NCBI GenBank assembly: GCA_963704875.1
Contig: CAVPIA010000008.1
Span: forward strand, 806,001-870,000
Direction: 5' to 3'
Length of the DNA stretch: 64,000 nucleotides
Origin: CAMYOC01 sp963704875
GTDB taxonomy: Bacteria; Pseudomonadota; Gammaproteobacteria; Steroidobacterales; XN24
In this document: positions 1 to 8,830 of the stretch, one piece after another
Position numbering within the stretch: position 1 is the stretch's first letter
Layout: each line of letters begins with the position of its first letter
The notes under the pieces: model-generated
Seen by the model: the letters and a program-made list of their open reading frames with translations, nothing else
Database searches by the model: none
What the model was told of the DNA's origin: nothing
Translations under genes and position numbers: made by a program

Positions 1-84
1 AGACTCCGGCGAGGTGGGCAAATAAACCGCCGATCTGTGAGCGAATTAACGCTATTTGTCTGATTTATTTGACTTAATCTGCGA

Positions 85-1449
85 TTATCTGACGACTTTG
101 TAACACGGCTTGTAGTCGACGCCGGGCAAACGCATGCGAGACTGATTTGCAAACGCCCGCAGCAGTTCGTCCAGCGGTTCGAGCACATCGTCGTCGCCAT
201 GGATCTCGAACGGCCCCAGCGCTTTGATCGCCTGTACGCCGTGATCCTTCACGTTGCCGGCAACGATCCCGGAAAACGCGCGGCGCAGATTGGCAGCCAG
301 TTCGTGTACCGGCTGCGCCCGGTTGAGCTTTAGCCCCGCCATCGACTCGTGATCGCCCGGGAACGGCAGCTGAAATGCCTCATCGATCACCAGCCGCCAG
401 TTGAAGAAGAACGCATCTCCGGTCCCGCGTCTGTGTTTTCGTACCTTGGTCATGCCGTCACGCATACACCGCGCCACTTCTGCCGGATCGTCGACAATGA
501 TCTCGTAGCGCGAACCCACACTGTCTCCCAGGCTCCCGCGCAAGAACGTGTCCAGTTGCCGGAAGTAATCCTCGCTGCTCGCAGGGCCTGTCATCACCAG
601 CGGAAAAGGCAACTCGTCGTTCCCGGGGTTGAGCAGTACACCAAGCAGATAGAGCACCTCCTCCGCGGTGCCGACGCCGCCAGGAAATACAACAAAACCG
701 TGGCCAAACCGAACGAATGCCTCCAGCCGTTTTTCGATATCCGGCATGATCACCAGCGCGTTGACGATCGGGTTTGGCGCCTCGGCGGCAATGATCCCTG
801 GCTCGGTAATACCCAGGTAGCGGCCGTCGGGGTGACGCTGCTTGGCGTGGCCGACGGCGGCACCCTTCATCGGACCTTTCATCGCCCCGGGGCCGCAGCC
901 GGTGCACACATCCAGACCGCGCAGACCCAGTTCGTAGCCTACTGCCTTGCTGTAGTCATATTCCTCTCGACCGATCGCGTGCCCGCCCCAGCAGACGACA
1001 ATATTCGGGTCCGTGCCCGAACGCAGGACGCCGGCGTTGCGCAGGATCTGGAACACCGCCTCGGTGGCGCCATCGGGCCGGGCGAATTCAGGACGGCCCT
1101 CGATCTCATTGATGACGTAAACCAGATCTCGGAGGACCGCAAACAGGTGCTCCCTGATACCGCGGATCAGCTTGCCGTCGACAAACGCGGCGGCCGGCGC
1201 ATTGTGCAAACGCAGAGCAACGCCGCGCTCCAGTTGCAGGAGCTCAACATCAAAGTCGCGGAATTTCCTGAACACCTGGTGCGCGTCATCGGTCTCGCTG
1301 CCGCAATTCAAAACCGCCAGCGAGCAGCGCCGCAGTAATTCATGGTTGCCGCCGAGACTCGCATCCATCAATCTGAGCACTTCGTGCTGCGACAACACGT
1401 CGAGACTCCCGCTGGGCGAGACTACGACTCTATTCTCGAGGGCATTCAC
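85..1449 (-). CDS. ppnN: Nucleotide 5'-monophosphate nucleosidase PpnN
   Basis: PpnN (YgdH) cleaves the N-glycosidic bond of purine and pyrimidine nucleoside monophosphates, giving the free base and ribose 5-phosphate; in E. coli it is a (p)ppGpp target. The protein is 454 aa, the same length as the E. coli enzyme. A central LOG/lysine-decarboxylase-like Rossmann domain carries the motif PGGVGTAEE at residues 256-264, plus GCGPGAMKGPMKGA near 184-197. The flanking N- and C-terminal regions match the long PpnN architecture rather than the short LOG proteins. The start lies 6 bp after the upstream amidase stop, so it is probably the last gene of the run. Assignment is secure from motif and length. 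Confidence 0.95.
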   Translation of the reverse strand: MNALENRVVVSPSGSLDVLSQHEVLRLMDASLGGNHELLRRCSLAVLNCGSETDDAHQVFRKFRDFDVELLQLERGVALRLHNAPAAAFVDGKLIRGIREHLFAVLRDLVYVINEIEGRPEFARPDGATEAVFQILRNAGVLRSGTDPNIVVCWGGHAIGREEYDYSKAVGYELGLRGLDVCTGCGPGAMKGPMKGAAVGHAKQRHPDGRYLGITEPGIIAAEAPNPIVNALVIMPDIEKRLEAFVRFGHGFVVFPGGVGTAEEVLYLLGVLLNPGNDELPFPLVMTGPASSEDYFRQLDTFLRGSLGDSVGSRYEIIVDDPAEVARCMRDGMTKVRKHRRGTGDAFFFNWRLVIDEAFQLPFPGDHESMAGLKLNRAQPVHELAANLRRAFSGIVAGNVKDHGVQAIKALGPFEIHGDDDVLEPLDELLRAFANQSRMRLPGVDYKPCYKVVR

Positions 1450-1455
1450 AGTGGC

Positions 1456-2952
1456 TCAGTCTCCATATGCCTGCGTTCCCGGTCGGCTGTCAGGGTCGTT
1501 CTTGCTCACGCCATCCGCGGCGGTGCCGGGCGCCGCTCCCGGACATTGGGCCGGGCGCAGGCCAATGATGGACTCGAGCACCATCGCCACATCCAGCAAC
1601 AGGCCTTCCGCGCCGGGGGCGCTGGCCAGCATGATACCCGGGACCAGGCCGGTCGCCGGATCCCGATGGCGCCACGCGGGCACCGTGATCGCTGGCAGAT
1701 CAAGATAGTTACACAGGGTCAGCGGCGTCATCAGGCCATTTACCCCTGGCCGCAACGACAGTCGATTCATGTCCCCATGCGCTGGCGCCAACACGCCGAT
1801 GGTCGGCAACAGTAAAATGCCATCGGCATCCAGACGTTGACGCACATGAACGCGAGCCGTTTCCAGCAGCAATCTCGCCCCGGCAGCGCTGCTCGCGCGC
1901 CGATAGCGCAGCAATGGACCCACCATCAGCAAACGATACAGACCTGCATAGATTTCACCGCCGCCGCGCAGCCTGGCCAGGCTCTCGCGCAGCAGGGAGA
2001 ACTCGCTCCCGTCTGCCGTGGTCAACCCGGACTTCAGCAAGGGCGCCAGCTCCCAGGCCAGATAGCGCGACATGTGCCGGTACCATGCGGGCACATCCCC
2101 AAGCTTGCGGCGATCCGCTTTCATGCCAGCGGCAGCGAGGCCATCAGATGCCGCGGTCATCGCCTCGCCGATGACCGGATCACGGCATCTCAGCGGGAAT
2201 CCTTCCGGCATCAGCAGACGGCATCCGGCGATAGGGGCAGGCGCCGGCAACACCTGCTCGCTCAGTACCTGGTAGAGCAAGCGCACATCACGGACAGAGC
2301 GCGCGATTGGACCCAGCGCCAGCCAGCTGTCAGTGAAAAAACCGCTCAGGTCCGGCCAGCTGTCGCGCTTGGGAATCGCGCCTGAACCCGGTTTGAAACC
2401 GACCACGCCACAGAAGCTGGCGGGGATCCGGATGGAACCTAGAATATCGCTACCTAGACCTGCTGCGACACAACCCGACGCCACCAGAGCCCCTTCGCCG
2501 CCCGAGGAACCGCCGCAGGTACGATCCAGGTCCAGCGGATTGTTGCTACACCCGAAACGCGGGTTGTCTGTCTCCCCCGCCATCGCGAATTCCGGCACAT
2601 TGCTGCGCGCGATGACAATCGCGCCGGCGGATCTGAGTCGCGCCACGGCGATCGCGTCACGCGCGGGTATCAGCGGCGGCATCCGCATCGATCCGGCGGT
2701 GATCGGGTGGCCGGCGAGGCCGACGGTCTCCTTGATCGACACCGGCAAACCGCACAAGGGCCCTGGCCGTGGATTGCGCGCCTGTGCGATCGCCTCCTGA
2801 TCAAATACCGTGGTGGCCGCGTTGATTCGCGGCTGCCACTGATGCAATCGCGCGAGGTGACGCTCAACAACCTGCTCCGCAGTCTGCTCGCCGCGAGCTA
2901 TTGTCTGCAAAACGGAGGTGGCGTCCGGCAACACCCGGGGGGATTCACTCAA
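1456..2952 (-). CDS. Amidase signature-family hydrolase
   Basis: A 498-aa amidase signature enzyme that hydrolyses an amide bond with a Ser-cisSer-Lys triad. The Lys lies in PVSIKETVG and the glycine/serine-rich motif GGSSGGEGALVASG follows. It resembles fatty-acid-amide-hydrolase/6-aminohexanoate-type members, not GatA, and no GatB or GatC is adjacent; the substrate cannot be read from sequence. The first in-frame start is TTG, overlapping the stop of the 2OG-oxygenase gene by 8 nt, with GGTGA five bases ahead as a ribosome binding site, so I favour this non-ATG start. It is translationally coupled to its upstream neighbour and followed at 6 bp by ppnN. Confidence 0.85.
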   Translation of the reverse strand: MSESPRVLPDATSVLQTIARGEQTAEQVVERHLARLHQWQPRINAATTVFDQEAIAQARNPRPGPLCGLPVSIKETVGLAGHPITAGSMRMPPLIPARDAIAVARLRSAGAIVIARSNVPEFAMAGETDNPRFGCSNNPLDLDRTCGGSSGGEGALVASGCVAAGLGSDILGSIRIPASFCGVVGFKPGSGAIPKRDSWPDLSGFFTDSWLALGPIARSVRDVRLLYQVLSEQVLPAPAPIAGCRLLMPEGFPLRCRDPVIGEAMTAASDGLAAAGMKADRRKLGDVPAWYRHMSRYLAWELAPLLKSGLTTADGSEFSLLRESLARLRGGGEIYAGLYRLLMVGPLLRYRRASSAAGARLLLETARVHVRQRLDADGILLLPTIGVLAPAHGDMNRLSLRPGVNGLMTPLTLCNYLDLPAITVPAWRHRDPATGLVPGIMLASAPGAEGLLLDVAMVLESIIGLRPAQCPGAAPGTAADGVSKNDPDSRPGTQAYGD

Positions 2953-3664
2953 TCACTTCACCGCTGGCATGTCGGGTCTGGCCCTGGCGATGAATCCAGC
3001 AATTGAATGCGACCACGATCCGGGGACGTTCACCCAGGTAAGGATAAATCTCGTGCCGCAAATATGAAGGGAACATCACCAGCTGGCCGCGTTTGTGCCG
3101 CCAGTCGCAGCTGCCCATATTCCACGGCGGCTGCAATTGCCGGTTGCCCGCATCGGAATACATATCGACATGTGTGCGCGGATCGTGAAACCGCACCAGA
3201 CCGCTGTCCGGTCTTTCGTCCAGGTCGTCACCCGGGTCGACACAGAATATCCCTGACCACGACGCGTTCGGGTGATTGTGCTGACCCTGATAGCCGAGCT
3301 TGCGCGTCACATGGAACCAGGCGTGGTAATTGAAACGCAGCGCGGCCATCTCCGTGTCACTGTATCCGTTCAGTTTCTGCACGAGCCGCGCAAGGACCTG
3401 ATGACAGGAGGCGGCCAGCTGACGCACCGGCGGGTCCGGCCATCGGAACAGATCAAAACTGCTCTCGAACAATTCGCCATGCATGGTATCGATGCGTTTT
3501 TTATGACGGTAGGTATCGCCCTGCTCCGACCGCTCGACGAATAGCGGCGCAAGCTGCGTACAAAGCTCGTCACCATCCGGAAGCTGGCAATGGGCGATAG
3601 GAACCGCGAACGAGGGTTCCACTACCGGCTCAGGATCTGCCACACCTGACGGGTCAGCACTCAT
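2945..3664 (-). CDS. Putative 2OG-Fe(II) oxygenase (TIGR02466-like)
   Basis: A 239-aa protein with the pattern of the TIGR02466 family of putative 2-oxoglutarate/Fe(II) oxygenases. An HNHPNASWSGIF segment near the middle supplies probable metal ligands, then SGLVRFHDPR, then GQLVMFPSYLRHEI with a second histidine, and a basic residue in ERPRIVVAFNCW that would bind the 2OG carboxylate. Family members are predicted hydroxylases of unknown substrate. The ATG shares one base with the stop of the upstream L,D-transpeptidase (TGATG), and its own stop overlaps the amidase start, so all three are likely cotranscribed. Family call is good; function is unassigned. Confidence 0.8.
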   Translation of the reverse strand: MSADPSGVADPEPVVEPSFAVPIAHCQLPDGDELCTQLAPLFVERSEQGDTYRHKKRIDTMHGELFESSFDLFRWPDPPVRQLAASCHQVLARLVQKLNGYSDTEMAALRFNYHAWFHVTRKLGYQGQHNHPNASWSGIFCVDPGDDLDERPDSGLVRFHDPRTHVDMYSDAGNRQLQPPWNMGSCDWRHKRGQLVMFPSYLRHEIYPYLGERPRIVVAFNCWIHRQGQTRHASGEVIE

Positions 3665-4263
3665 CAGGGCAAAATCGTGATCGGCGTGTTGTCCTTGACC
3701 GACAGCCAGATATCAATCATCGCCTGGTTGCTGACCGCAATGCAGCCATTGGTCCAGTCTTCGCCAAGATAGTCGCTGAGCGTGGGCTCGCTGTCGTTTG
3801 GCAAGCCATGGATCATGATCATGTTTCCAGGAGGCACGCCTCGCTTGCGAGCCTGACGCAGGTCGTAATCGTTGGGGTAGGAGATATGCATGGCCATGTA
3901 GTAGTCGCTGTTGGCATTGCGCCAATCCAGCAGATACTCGCCCTCCGGCGTGCGGTTGTCGCCCTCCATCCGTTTGTGACCCACCGGGCTCTGGCCCAGA
4001 GATATCGGGTAGCTGCGCAGGATCTCGTCACCGCGGAACAGATGCAGTTTGCGCTCGCTTTTGACCACGACCACCCGATCCGCGAATCCCGCGTCATTGG
4101 CGGAGAACATGGCCGAGCTCATCGCTCCGTCGGCAATCGCCACGGGCAGCAGGCCCGGGACGACCGGCATCAGCAACAAGGCCGCGGCCATGGCTCTGAC
4201 GCCAGCCATCAGGATGTTATCGGGGCGGGTTCTGCGGTAGTGGGTTTGGTCCATGATCGCCAA
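3664..4263 (-). CDS. L,D-transpeptidase (YkuD domain)
   Basis: A 199-aa YkuD-family protein. Family members form 3-3 crosslinks in peptidoglycan or attach lipoproteins to it, in the periplasm. The N-terminus has a basic stretch followed by a hydrophobic segment (about residues 19-42) that would act as signal peptide or anchor. The YkuD signature is present: MIMIHGLPNDS and DWTNGCIAVSN, where the cysteine is the nucleophile. The sequence VVVKSERKLHLFRGDEILRSYPISLG is the usual start of the domain. It overlaps the following oxygenase gene by one base. The methionine at residue 4 is a possible alternative start. Confidence 0.9.
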   Translation of the reverse strand: MAIMDQTHYRRTRPDNILMAGVRAMAAALLLMPVVPGLLPVAIADGAMSSAMFSANDAGFADRVVVVKSERKLHLFRGDEILRSYPISLGQSPVGHKRMEGDNRTPEGEYLLDWRNANSDYYMAMHISYPNDYDLRQARKRGVPPGNMIMIHGLPNDSEPTLSDYLGEDWTNGCIAVSNQAMIDIWLSVKDNTPITILP

Positions 4264-4286
4264 TCTGTATGCACGTCGATATTCTA

Positions 4287-5030
4287 TTACAACTGGCTGT
4301 TTGTGACCTTGCCATGAAGCTGATCACACCACAGCAGAGTGGCCCCGATCACCGCCGCCGGCATCGCTACGAGATTCAGACCCGGCACCAGCGTCAGCGT
4401 CATGACACCGGCGCCGAAACCCAGTGCCAGCGACGAACGCTGGCGCAACAGTCGCCTCGCCGCGACAAAACCCAGCCCGGTATTGCCCAACGGGTACTCG
4501 CAATACTCAAGCGCCAGCACCCAGGCGCCATAAGCAAACCAGATCACCGGTGCCAGAACATTGATTACTGGCAGCAGGGACAGCAGCAGTACCGGTAGCG
4601 CCAGGATCAGAAAATAAGCCAGCTTGCGTAATTCAACCAGCGGCGCTGCCAACACCTCCTGCCACAAAGGCAGCGGTGTCACGGCGATATCCGGCCGGTG
4701 GGTTTTCTGTACGCGTTCCGACAGCAATCCGTTGATCGGTGACCCGATCAGGTTGGCGATCATCGTAAAGCCGCTCCACACCACAACCATCATCGCGATC
4801 ACCGCAAGAGGCCAGAGCAACCAGCTCAACCAGTCCAGCCAGTCAGGCAGCCTGGTCGTCAGCCATAGCTGCAGTGATTCCAGCGCGCCGAACAACCAGA
4901 CGGTTCCCGCGGAAAATATGATGATATTAATCAGCAACGGCCATGCGACCAGCGCACGGACTTCACGACGCCTCAGCCACGCCAGACCTGCCAGGCCATA
5001 ACGATAACCACGACTGAACTCGGTCAACAT
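4287..5030 (-). CDS. cysZ: CysZ/EI24-family sulfate permease
   Basis: A 247-aa integral membrane protein of the EI24/CysZ family, which in E. coli imports sulfate for cysteine synthesis. The N-terminus (MLTEFSRGYRYGLAGL) is typical of CysZ. It is followed by four long hydrophobic segments and the conserved FTMIANLIGSPINGLLSERV stretch. I chose the ATG at 5030, which overlaps the end of the patatin gene by 7 nt (GCATGTTGA); the longer reading from 5051 adds seven residues that do not look like CysZ. No other sulfur assimilation genes are adjacent, so its placement in this envelope-rich run is not informative. Confidence 0.85.
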   Translation of the reverse strand: MLTEFSRGYRYGLAGLAWLRRREVRALVAWPLLINIIIFSAGTVWLFGALESLQLWLTTRLPDWLDWLSWLLWPLAVIAMMVVVWSGFTMIANLIGSPINGLLSERVQKTHRPDIAVTPLPLWQEVLAAPLVELRKLAYFLILALPVLLLSLLPVINVLAPVIWFAYGAWVLALEYCEYPLGNTGLGFVAARRLLRQRSSLALGFGAGVMTLTLVPGLNLVAMPAAVIGATLLWCDQLHGKVTNSQL

Positions 5031-5836
5031 GCGGCGCCCTCTGCCAGCCATTGCGGGTCAACGTCGATTCTGGATTGCGCGCAGCGCATCGGCATACGCA
5101 GCGCCCGGCGAGCCGCCAGTCTGGCCGCGTGCCAGGCCTGCCGGCCAAGGTTTAGCGCATTCGGACCGGGTTGCGGCAAACCGTCTATGACCAGGGTCAC
5201 CATGTTATTTCGCCGCGGCGCCTGCATTGCCGCGCTGTGACCTGTCCGCCAGGGGGACCGGTTGGAAATATGATGGTGCAGGACCCGCCGGCCCTGTTCT
5301 ATCGACGCCAGCCCTGGCCGGTCAGCCAAACCGCCATCCACAAGCCAGCCGCCGTGACTGCGGATCGGATGAAACATGAGCGGGACCGCGCAGGATGCAT
5401 AGACACTGTCAGCAAAGTCCCCGCTAGCCAGCACCCGGGTTTTCAAGCGAAGCAAATCGAACGCTGATATCTGGACCGGTCTGCGGCAATCTTCCAGCCG
5501 GGAGCTCGGGCTGGCTCGCCGCAGCAACTCGCGAAATCGTCGTCCGCGGAGCAGACCGAATCCAGGAGCGGGATCCCAGAAATCGCCCTTGCTCAGGGAA
5601 AAATAGAGCTCGGCAATGGCCTCGGGGGACAAGCCAGCGGCCCACAAGCTGCCGGTGAGTGCGCCGGCGCTGGAACCAGCGACCGCCTGCGGCAGCAGAT
5701 CAGCGTCCTCCAGTGCAGCAAGCAAACCGCAATGTGCGAAGAAGCTGAAGAATCCCGAAGACATCACCAGGGTGTAGGGCTCCCGCGCCAGCCAGTCTGC
5801 CATCGGCTCAGCACTATTGGGCATGGATACACTCAT
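5024..5836 (-). CDS. Patatin-like phospholipase
   Basis: A 270-aa patatin-fold lipid acyl hydrolase. The nucleophile elbow is GSSAG at residues 54-58 (Ser56), and the catalytic aspartate lies in VDGGLADRPG (Asp167), giving the Ser-Asp dyad. The oxyanion-hole segment is MSSGFFSFFAHCGLL, a variant of the usual GGGxxG, with the first glycines replaced by serine. No signal peptide is evident, so a cytoplasmic or inner-face location is likely. It overlaps the start of cysZ. The substrate could be phospholipid or another acyl ester. Confidence 0.85.
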   Translation of the reverse strand: MSVSMPNSAEPMADWLAREPYTLVMSSGFFSFFAHCGLLAALEDADLLPQAVAGSSAGALTGSLWAAGLSPEAIAELYFSLSKGDFWDPAPGFGLLRGRRFRELLRRASPSSRLEDCRRPVQISAFDLLRLKTRVLASGDFADSVYASCAVPLMFHPIRSHGGWLVDGGLADRPGLASIEQGRRVLHHHISNRSPWRTGHSAAMQAPRRNNMVTLVIDGLPQPGPNALNLGRQAWHAARLAARRALRMPMRCAQSRIDVDPQWLAEGAAC

Positions 5837-5888
5837 TGATTCGGGAGCGGCCTTGCCGATGCAGACGCGACCTGGATCGATGTCGAAC

Positions 5889-7574
5889 TCAAAATGGCTC
5901 CAGCACCTCTACACCTTGCTCGAACACAATATCGACCGGGATTCCCGCCGTCTCCAGCGCGGCCAGGTCTTCGGCCAGTTGAGGACCGACAAAACCCATA
6001 TCGTCGATCAACCTGGCTGCGCCCTGGTAGTCGCCGTTGCCCTGCAGCGTCAGTAATTGGGCTGACAGTGAATCCATCGCCTCGCGCATGCGCTGCATGT
6101 CGACCCGGTAGCGGCCGCTGACAGGGTCTCTGACGATCGCATCAAACGCGCGCATGAAATTGAAGCGCACCATATCCGACTTGGCGTGCGCGCTGCTGGC
6201 GCCGAAACGGATCGAGCGGAATGTGGTCGCGGCGAACGTTACGTAGTAGTCCATCAGATCCGTATCCGGCAATTCCCCCTGCTTATGCAGCCAGGTGATC
6301 ATGTACAGCCCGAGGATATCGGCCTTGCCCTCTTCCATCGCGGAGTGACGATCCAACAGGGCTTCACGCACGGTGCCGCGGCCGGTGACGGTGTTCTTCG
6401 GCCCCAGCCCATGGGCGACTTCGTGAAACATGGTGGTCGCAAAGAACGCGTCAAAGGTGACGTTATCCTGCTGATCCTCGGCGATCATCAAACCACTGAT
6501 CGGCAGCAGGATCTTGTCGAATTTTGCCCGCATCGCATTCTTTAGCTGCAGGCGCCGCGTGCCCTTGGCCAGCTGCACCGCCTCATCGTTTGGCAGATTG
6601 ATGGCTATGGTCTTTGAGCCGGCATTGCTGTGACCTGCGTAATACAGCACGTCATAGGCGTTGAGATCGGAGTCGGTGCCCGGTGTATCGGCCTTGTACA
6701 GTGGCGCGACCGGCAGGCTCTGCTGCAGGGCTGGCAACAACGCCGCGAAGCGGGACAGCTGCTGACTCCAGGCCAGGTCCTTGAGTAAAACATAGGCGGA
6801 GTACGCGGTCTTGTAGCCGAACAGCTGGTCTTCGTACTGCTCGATAGGCCCGATCACCAGATCCAGGCTGTTATCTTTCATATCCAGCCAGGCCATATCA
6901 CTGGGCTGATAATCGTCGGTGATCAGCGCCCTGGCACGGAGACTCAGATAGCGACGAAACCCGGGTTCGTCAGTCAGATCAGCCGCCTCCGCCAGCAGGC
7001 GCGCGGCAACAGTCAGTTTTTGGGCATAGGCCTGGTGATAAGGGATCGTCACCAGATTGCCGTCCAGACCACGGCGCAACAGGGTGTACCAGTCCCGTTT
7101 TTCCGGCAGCGCCGCCGCTTCGAACTCCTCGCGCGTCATATCGGCCGGATAAAAGCGTGCGCCGGCTGGTTTCGGGCCGACTCCGGCGATAAATGGCGCA
7201 TCACCATCCAGCCTGTCCCACGGTCCGTAATTGATCCCTGCAAAGCGACGCAGGTCCTGGTTCTCAATGCTCTCAAGCAACAGGTCCGGATCGCCATAGG
7301 CTTGTTGCCAGAACAACTCGTCCATGATCGCGGAGGCCTTGATCAGCAGTGGCAGCGTCTGGCGCTGCAGGAAACTCAGCCCGCTCAGGTCCGCCTCCAA
7401 CCTGACCGTGGCGTACTTGTCCACTAACAGGGCCGGCGGCACACCGACCTCCGTCGGCAGATCGTGGTCGGCTGGGCTGTCGCCTGGGTTGCTGGCCGGC
7501 CCGGCGCCAAAGGCGGTGCCAGTAAAAACGATAACAAACAGCAGAGTGACGGCTCTCTTCAACATCATCTTCAT
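5889..7574 (-). CDS. Exported M49-like (dipeptidyl peptidase III-related) zinc peptidase
   Basis: A 561-aa secreted protein: residues 1-24 (MKMMLKRAVTLLFVIVFTGT...) form a signal peptide. The zinc site is HEVAHGLG at 384-391 followed 26 residues later by EEGKAD at 414-419, giving His384, His388 and Glu415 as likely ligands and Glu385 as the base. This resembles the DPP III-like domain attached to plant Nudix hydrolase 3, rather than classical DPP III with its six-residue HExxxH. Substrate and localisation beyond export are unknown. It stands alone, 164 bp after the Tat-dehydrogenase gene and 52 bp before the patatin gene. Annotation pipelines often call such proteins Zn-dependent hydrolase or Nudix by transitive error. 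Confidence 0.75.
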   Translation of the reverse strand: MKMMLKRAVTLLFVIVFTGTAFGAGPASNPGDSPADHDLPTEVGVPPALLVDKYATVRLEADLSGLSFLQRQTLPLLIKASAIMDELFWQQAYGDPDLLLESIENQDLRRFAGINYGPWDRLDGDAPFIAGVGPKPAGARFYPADMTREEFEAAALPEKRDWYTLLRRGLDGNLVTIPYHQAYAQKLTVAARLLAEAADLTDEPGFRRYLSLRARALITDDYQPSDMAWLDMKDNSLDLVIGPIEQYEDQLFGYKTAYSAYVLLKDLAWSQQLSRFAALLPALQQSLPVAPLYKADTPGTDSDLNAYDVLYYAGHSNAGSKTIAINLPNDEAVQLAKGTRRLQLKNAMRAKFDKILLPISGLMIAEDQQDNVTFDAFFATTMFHEVAHGLGPKNTVTGRGTVREALLDRHSAMEEGKADILGLYMITWLHKQGELPDTDLMDYYVTFAATTFRSIRFGASSAHAKSDMVRFNFMRAFDAIVRDPVSGRYRVDMQRMREAMDSLSAQLLTLQGNGDYQGAARLIDDMGFVGPQLAEDLAALETAGIPVDIVFEQGVEVLEPF

Positions 7575-7738
7575 GTGACCTTTGTTCCGGTTATGTGTCT
7601 GCCCAACTTTGCGTGCTATTTGACGACTGTTTCATTTTGCCTCGGGGGCTGCAATACACGGACAACAGCCCCGGCCAGGGATTGCTGTCACGATTATTCC
7701 GTCAGACGACGCCGCCGCGGAAACTGCCGGATCCCGAC

Positions 7739-8830
7739 TCAGCGATCCGCTGCTGGTGCGTCCAGAAATGCCAGCAGCTCCTGTTCGCGTTGCGGCGACA
7801 GACCCGCTCTCAGCGCGTCCCGCAGACCACGAGTCTGTTCGAACCAGGCCAGAGTATCGCGGGCAGTGCGCGCCACCGGGCGCGTGTTCAGTCCGTTTGC
7901 CTGGGCACGAGCGGAAGACACTTCCATGACCCCGGCAAACTCGCTGCCGCGCGGCACCCAGGCCGGCATATCACTCCAGGGTTCGACCTGCCTGGCAGCG
8001 AGAAATTCGCTATCGGCCCAGTGCAAGCTCGCGGACGGCACTGGCTGGCAAGCGTTGAGCATGCTCGCCATGTCCAATTCTCCACGGGGGCTGCATGCAT
8101 TGTAGGTACCAGCAATGTCTTGCTCGAGACAATGAATCATCCATTGGCCCAGATCGCGAACATCAATGACCTGCACCGGATCCCGCCCGTCGCCCGGCGC
8201 AAGCACCTCACCCCCGCGAGCGAGCCGGACTGGCCAATAGGTGAACCGATCTGTGCGATCACCGGGACCCGCTATCAGGCCAGGCCGGATGACAGTAGCG
8301 CGATCGCCAAATACCTCATTCACCGCCTGCTCGCACAGGGCTTTCAGTGGCCCGTAGGTGTCGCCGTCGACAGTCTCTGTCGCCGGGTCGGACAAGGTGC
8401 CGACAGATGCCGTTTCCTCTATCCCCGCTTCCCCGAGCGACGCATAAACAGAAACGCTGGAGACAAACAGGTAGCGATCCACTGATCCCGCCAGCGCGCC
8501 TGCGGAGTCCCCGACGACTCTCGGCACGTAACCCGAGGTGTCCACTACTGCATCCCAATGCCGGCCATGCAAACCAGAGAGATCGCCGTCCCGGTCACCG
8601 AGGATAGTTTCCAGGTCCGAGAACATGTCAGGATTGGTCTTGCCGCGATTAAACAGCGTGACCTGATGGCCGCCCGCCAGCGCCGCGTAAACCACCTGTG
8701 GGCCAAGGAAGCCGGTTCCGCCCAGAATCAATATCTGCAATTGGCCAGATTTCTTCGCCAGTGCTTTGCCCGCCATTGCGGCCGCAGCCAGGCCAAGCCC
8801 GGCACCGATAAACCTGCGCCGATCCATCAT
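7739..8830 (-). CDS. Tat-exported NAD-dependent epimerase/dehydratase-like protein
   Basis: A 363-aa extended SDR. Residues 1-25 (MMDRRRFIGAGLGLAAAAMA) form a twin-arginine signal, so the folded, cofactor-loaded protein is probably moved across the inner membrane. The Rossmann motif GGTGFLG follows directly after the signal, and a YxxxK catalytic pair is visible in TYGPLKALCE. The family is NAD-dependent epimerase/dehydratase; the substrate is unknown. The start ATG overlaps the stop of the upstream exported acidic protein (ATGATG), making the two translationally coupled. A periplasmic nucleotide-dependent SDR is unusual because NAD(P)H is not available there; the bound cofactor may be permanent, as in glucose-fructose oxidoreductase. 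Confidence 0.85.
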   Translation of the reverse strand: MMDRRRFIGAGLGLAAAAMAGKALAKKSGQLQILILGGTGFLGPQVVYAALAGGHQVTLFNRGKTNPDMFSDLETILGDRDGDLSGLHGRHWDAVVDTSGYVPRVVGDSAGALAGSVDRYLFVSSVSVYASLGEAGIEETASVGTLSDPATETVDGDTYGPLKALCEQAVNEVFGDRATVIRPGLIAGPGDRTDRFTYWPVRLARGGEVLAPGDGRDPVQVIDVRDLGQWMIHCLEQDIAGTYNACSPRGELDMASMLNACQPVPSASLHWADSEFLAARQVEPWSDMPAWVPRGSEFAGVMEVSSARAQANGLNTRPVARTARDTLAWFEQTRGLRDALRAGLSPQREQELLAFLDAPAADR

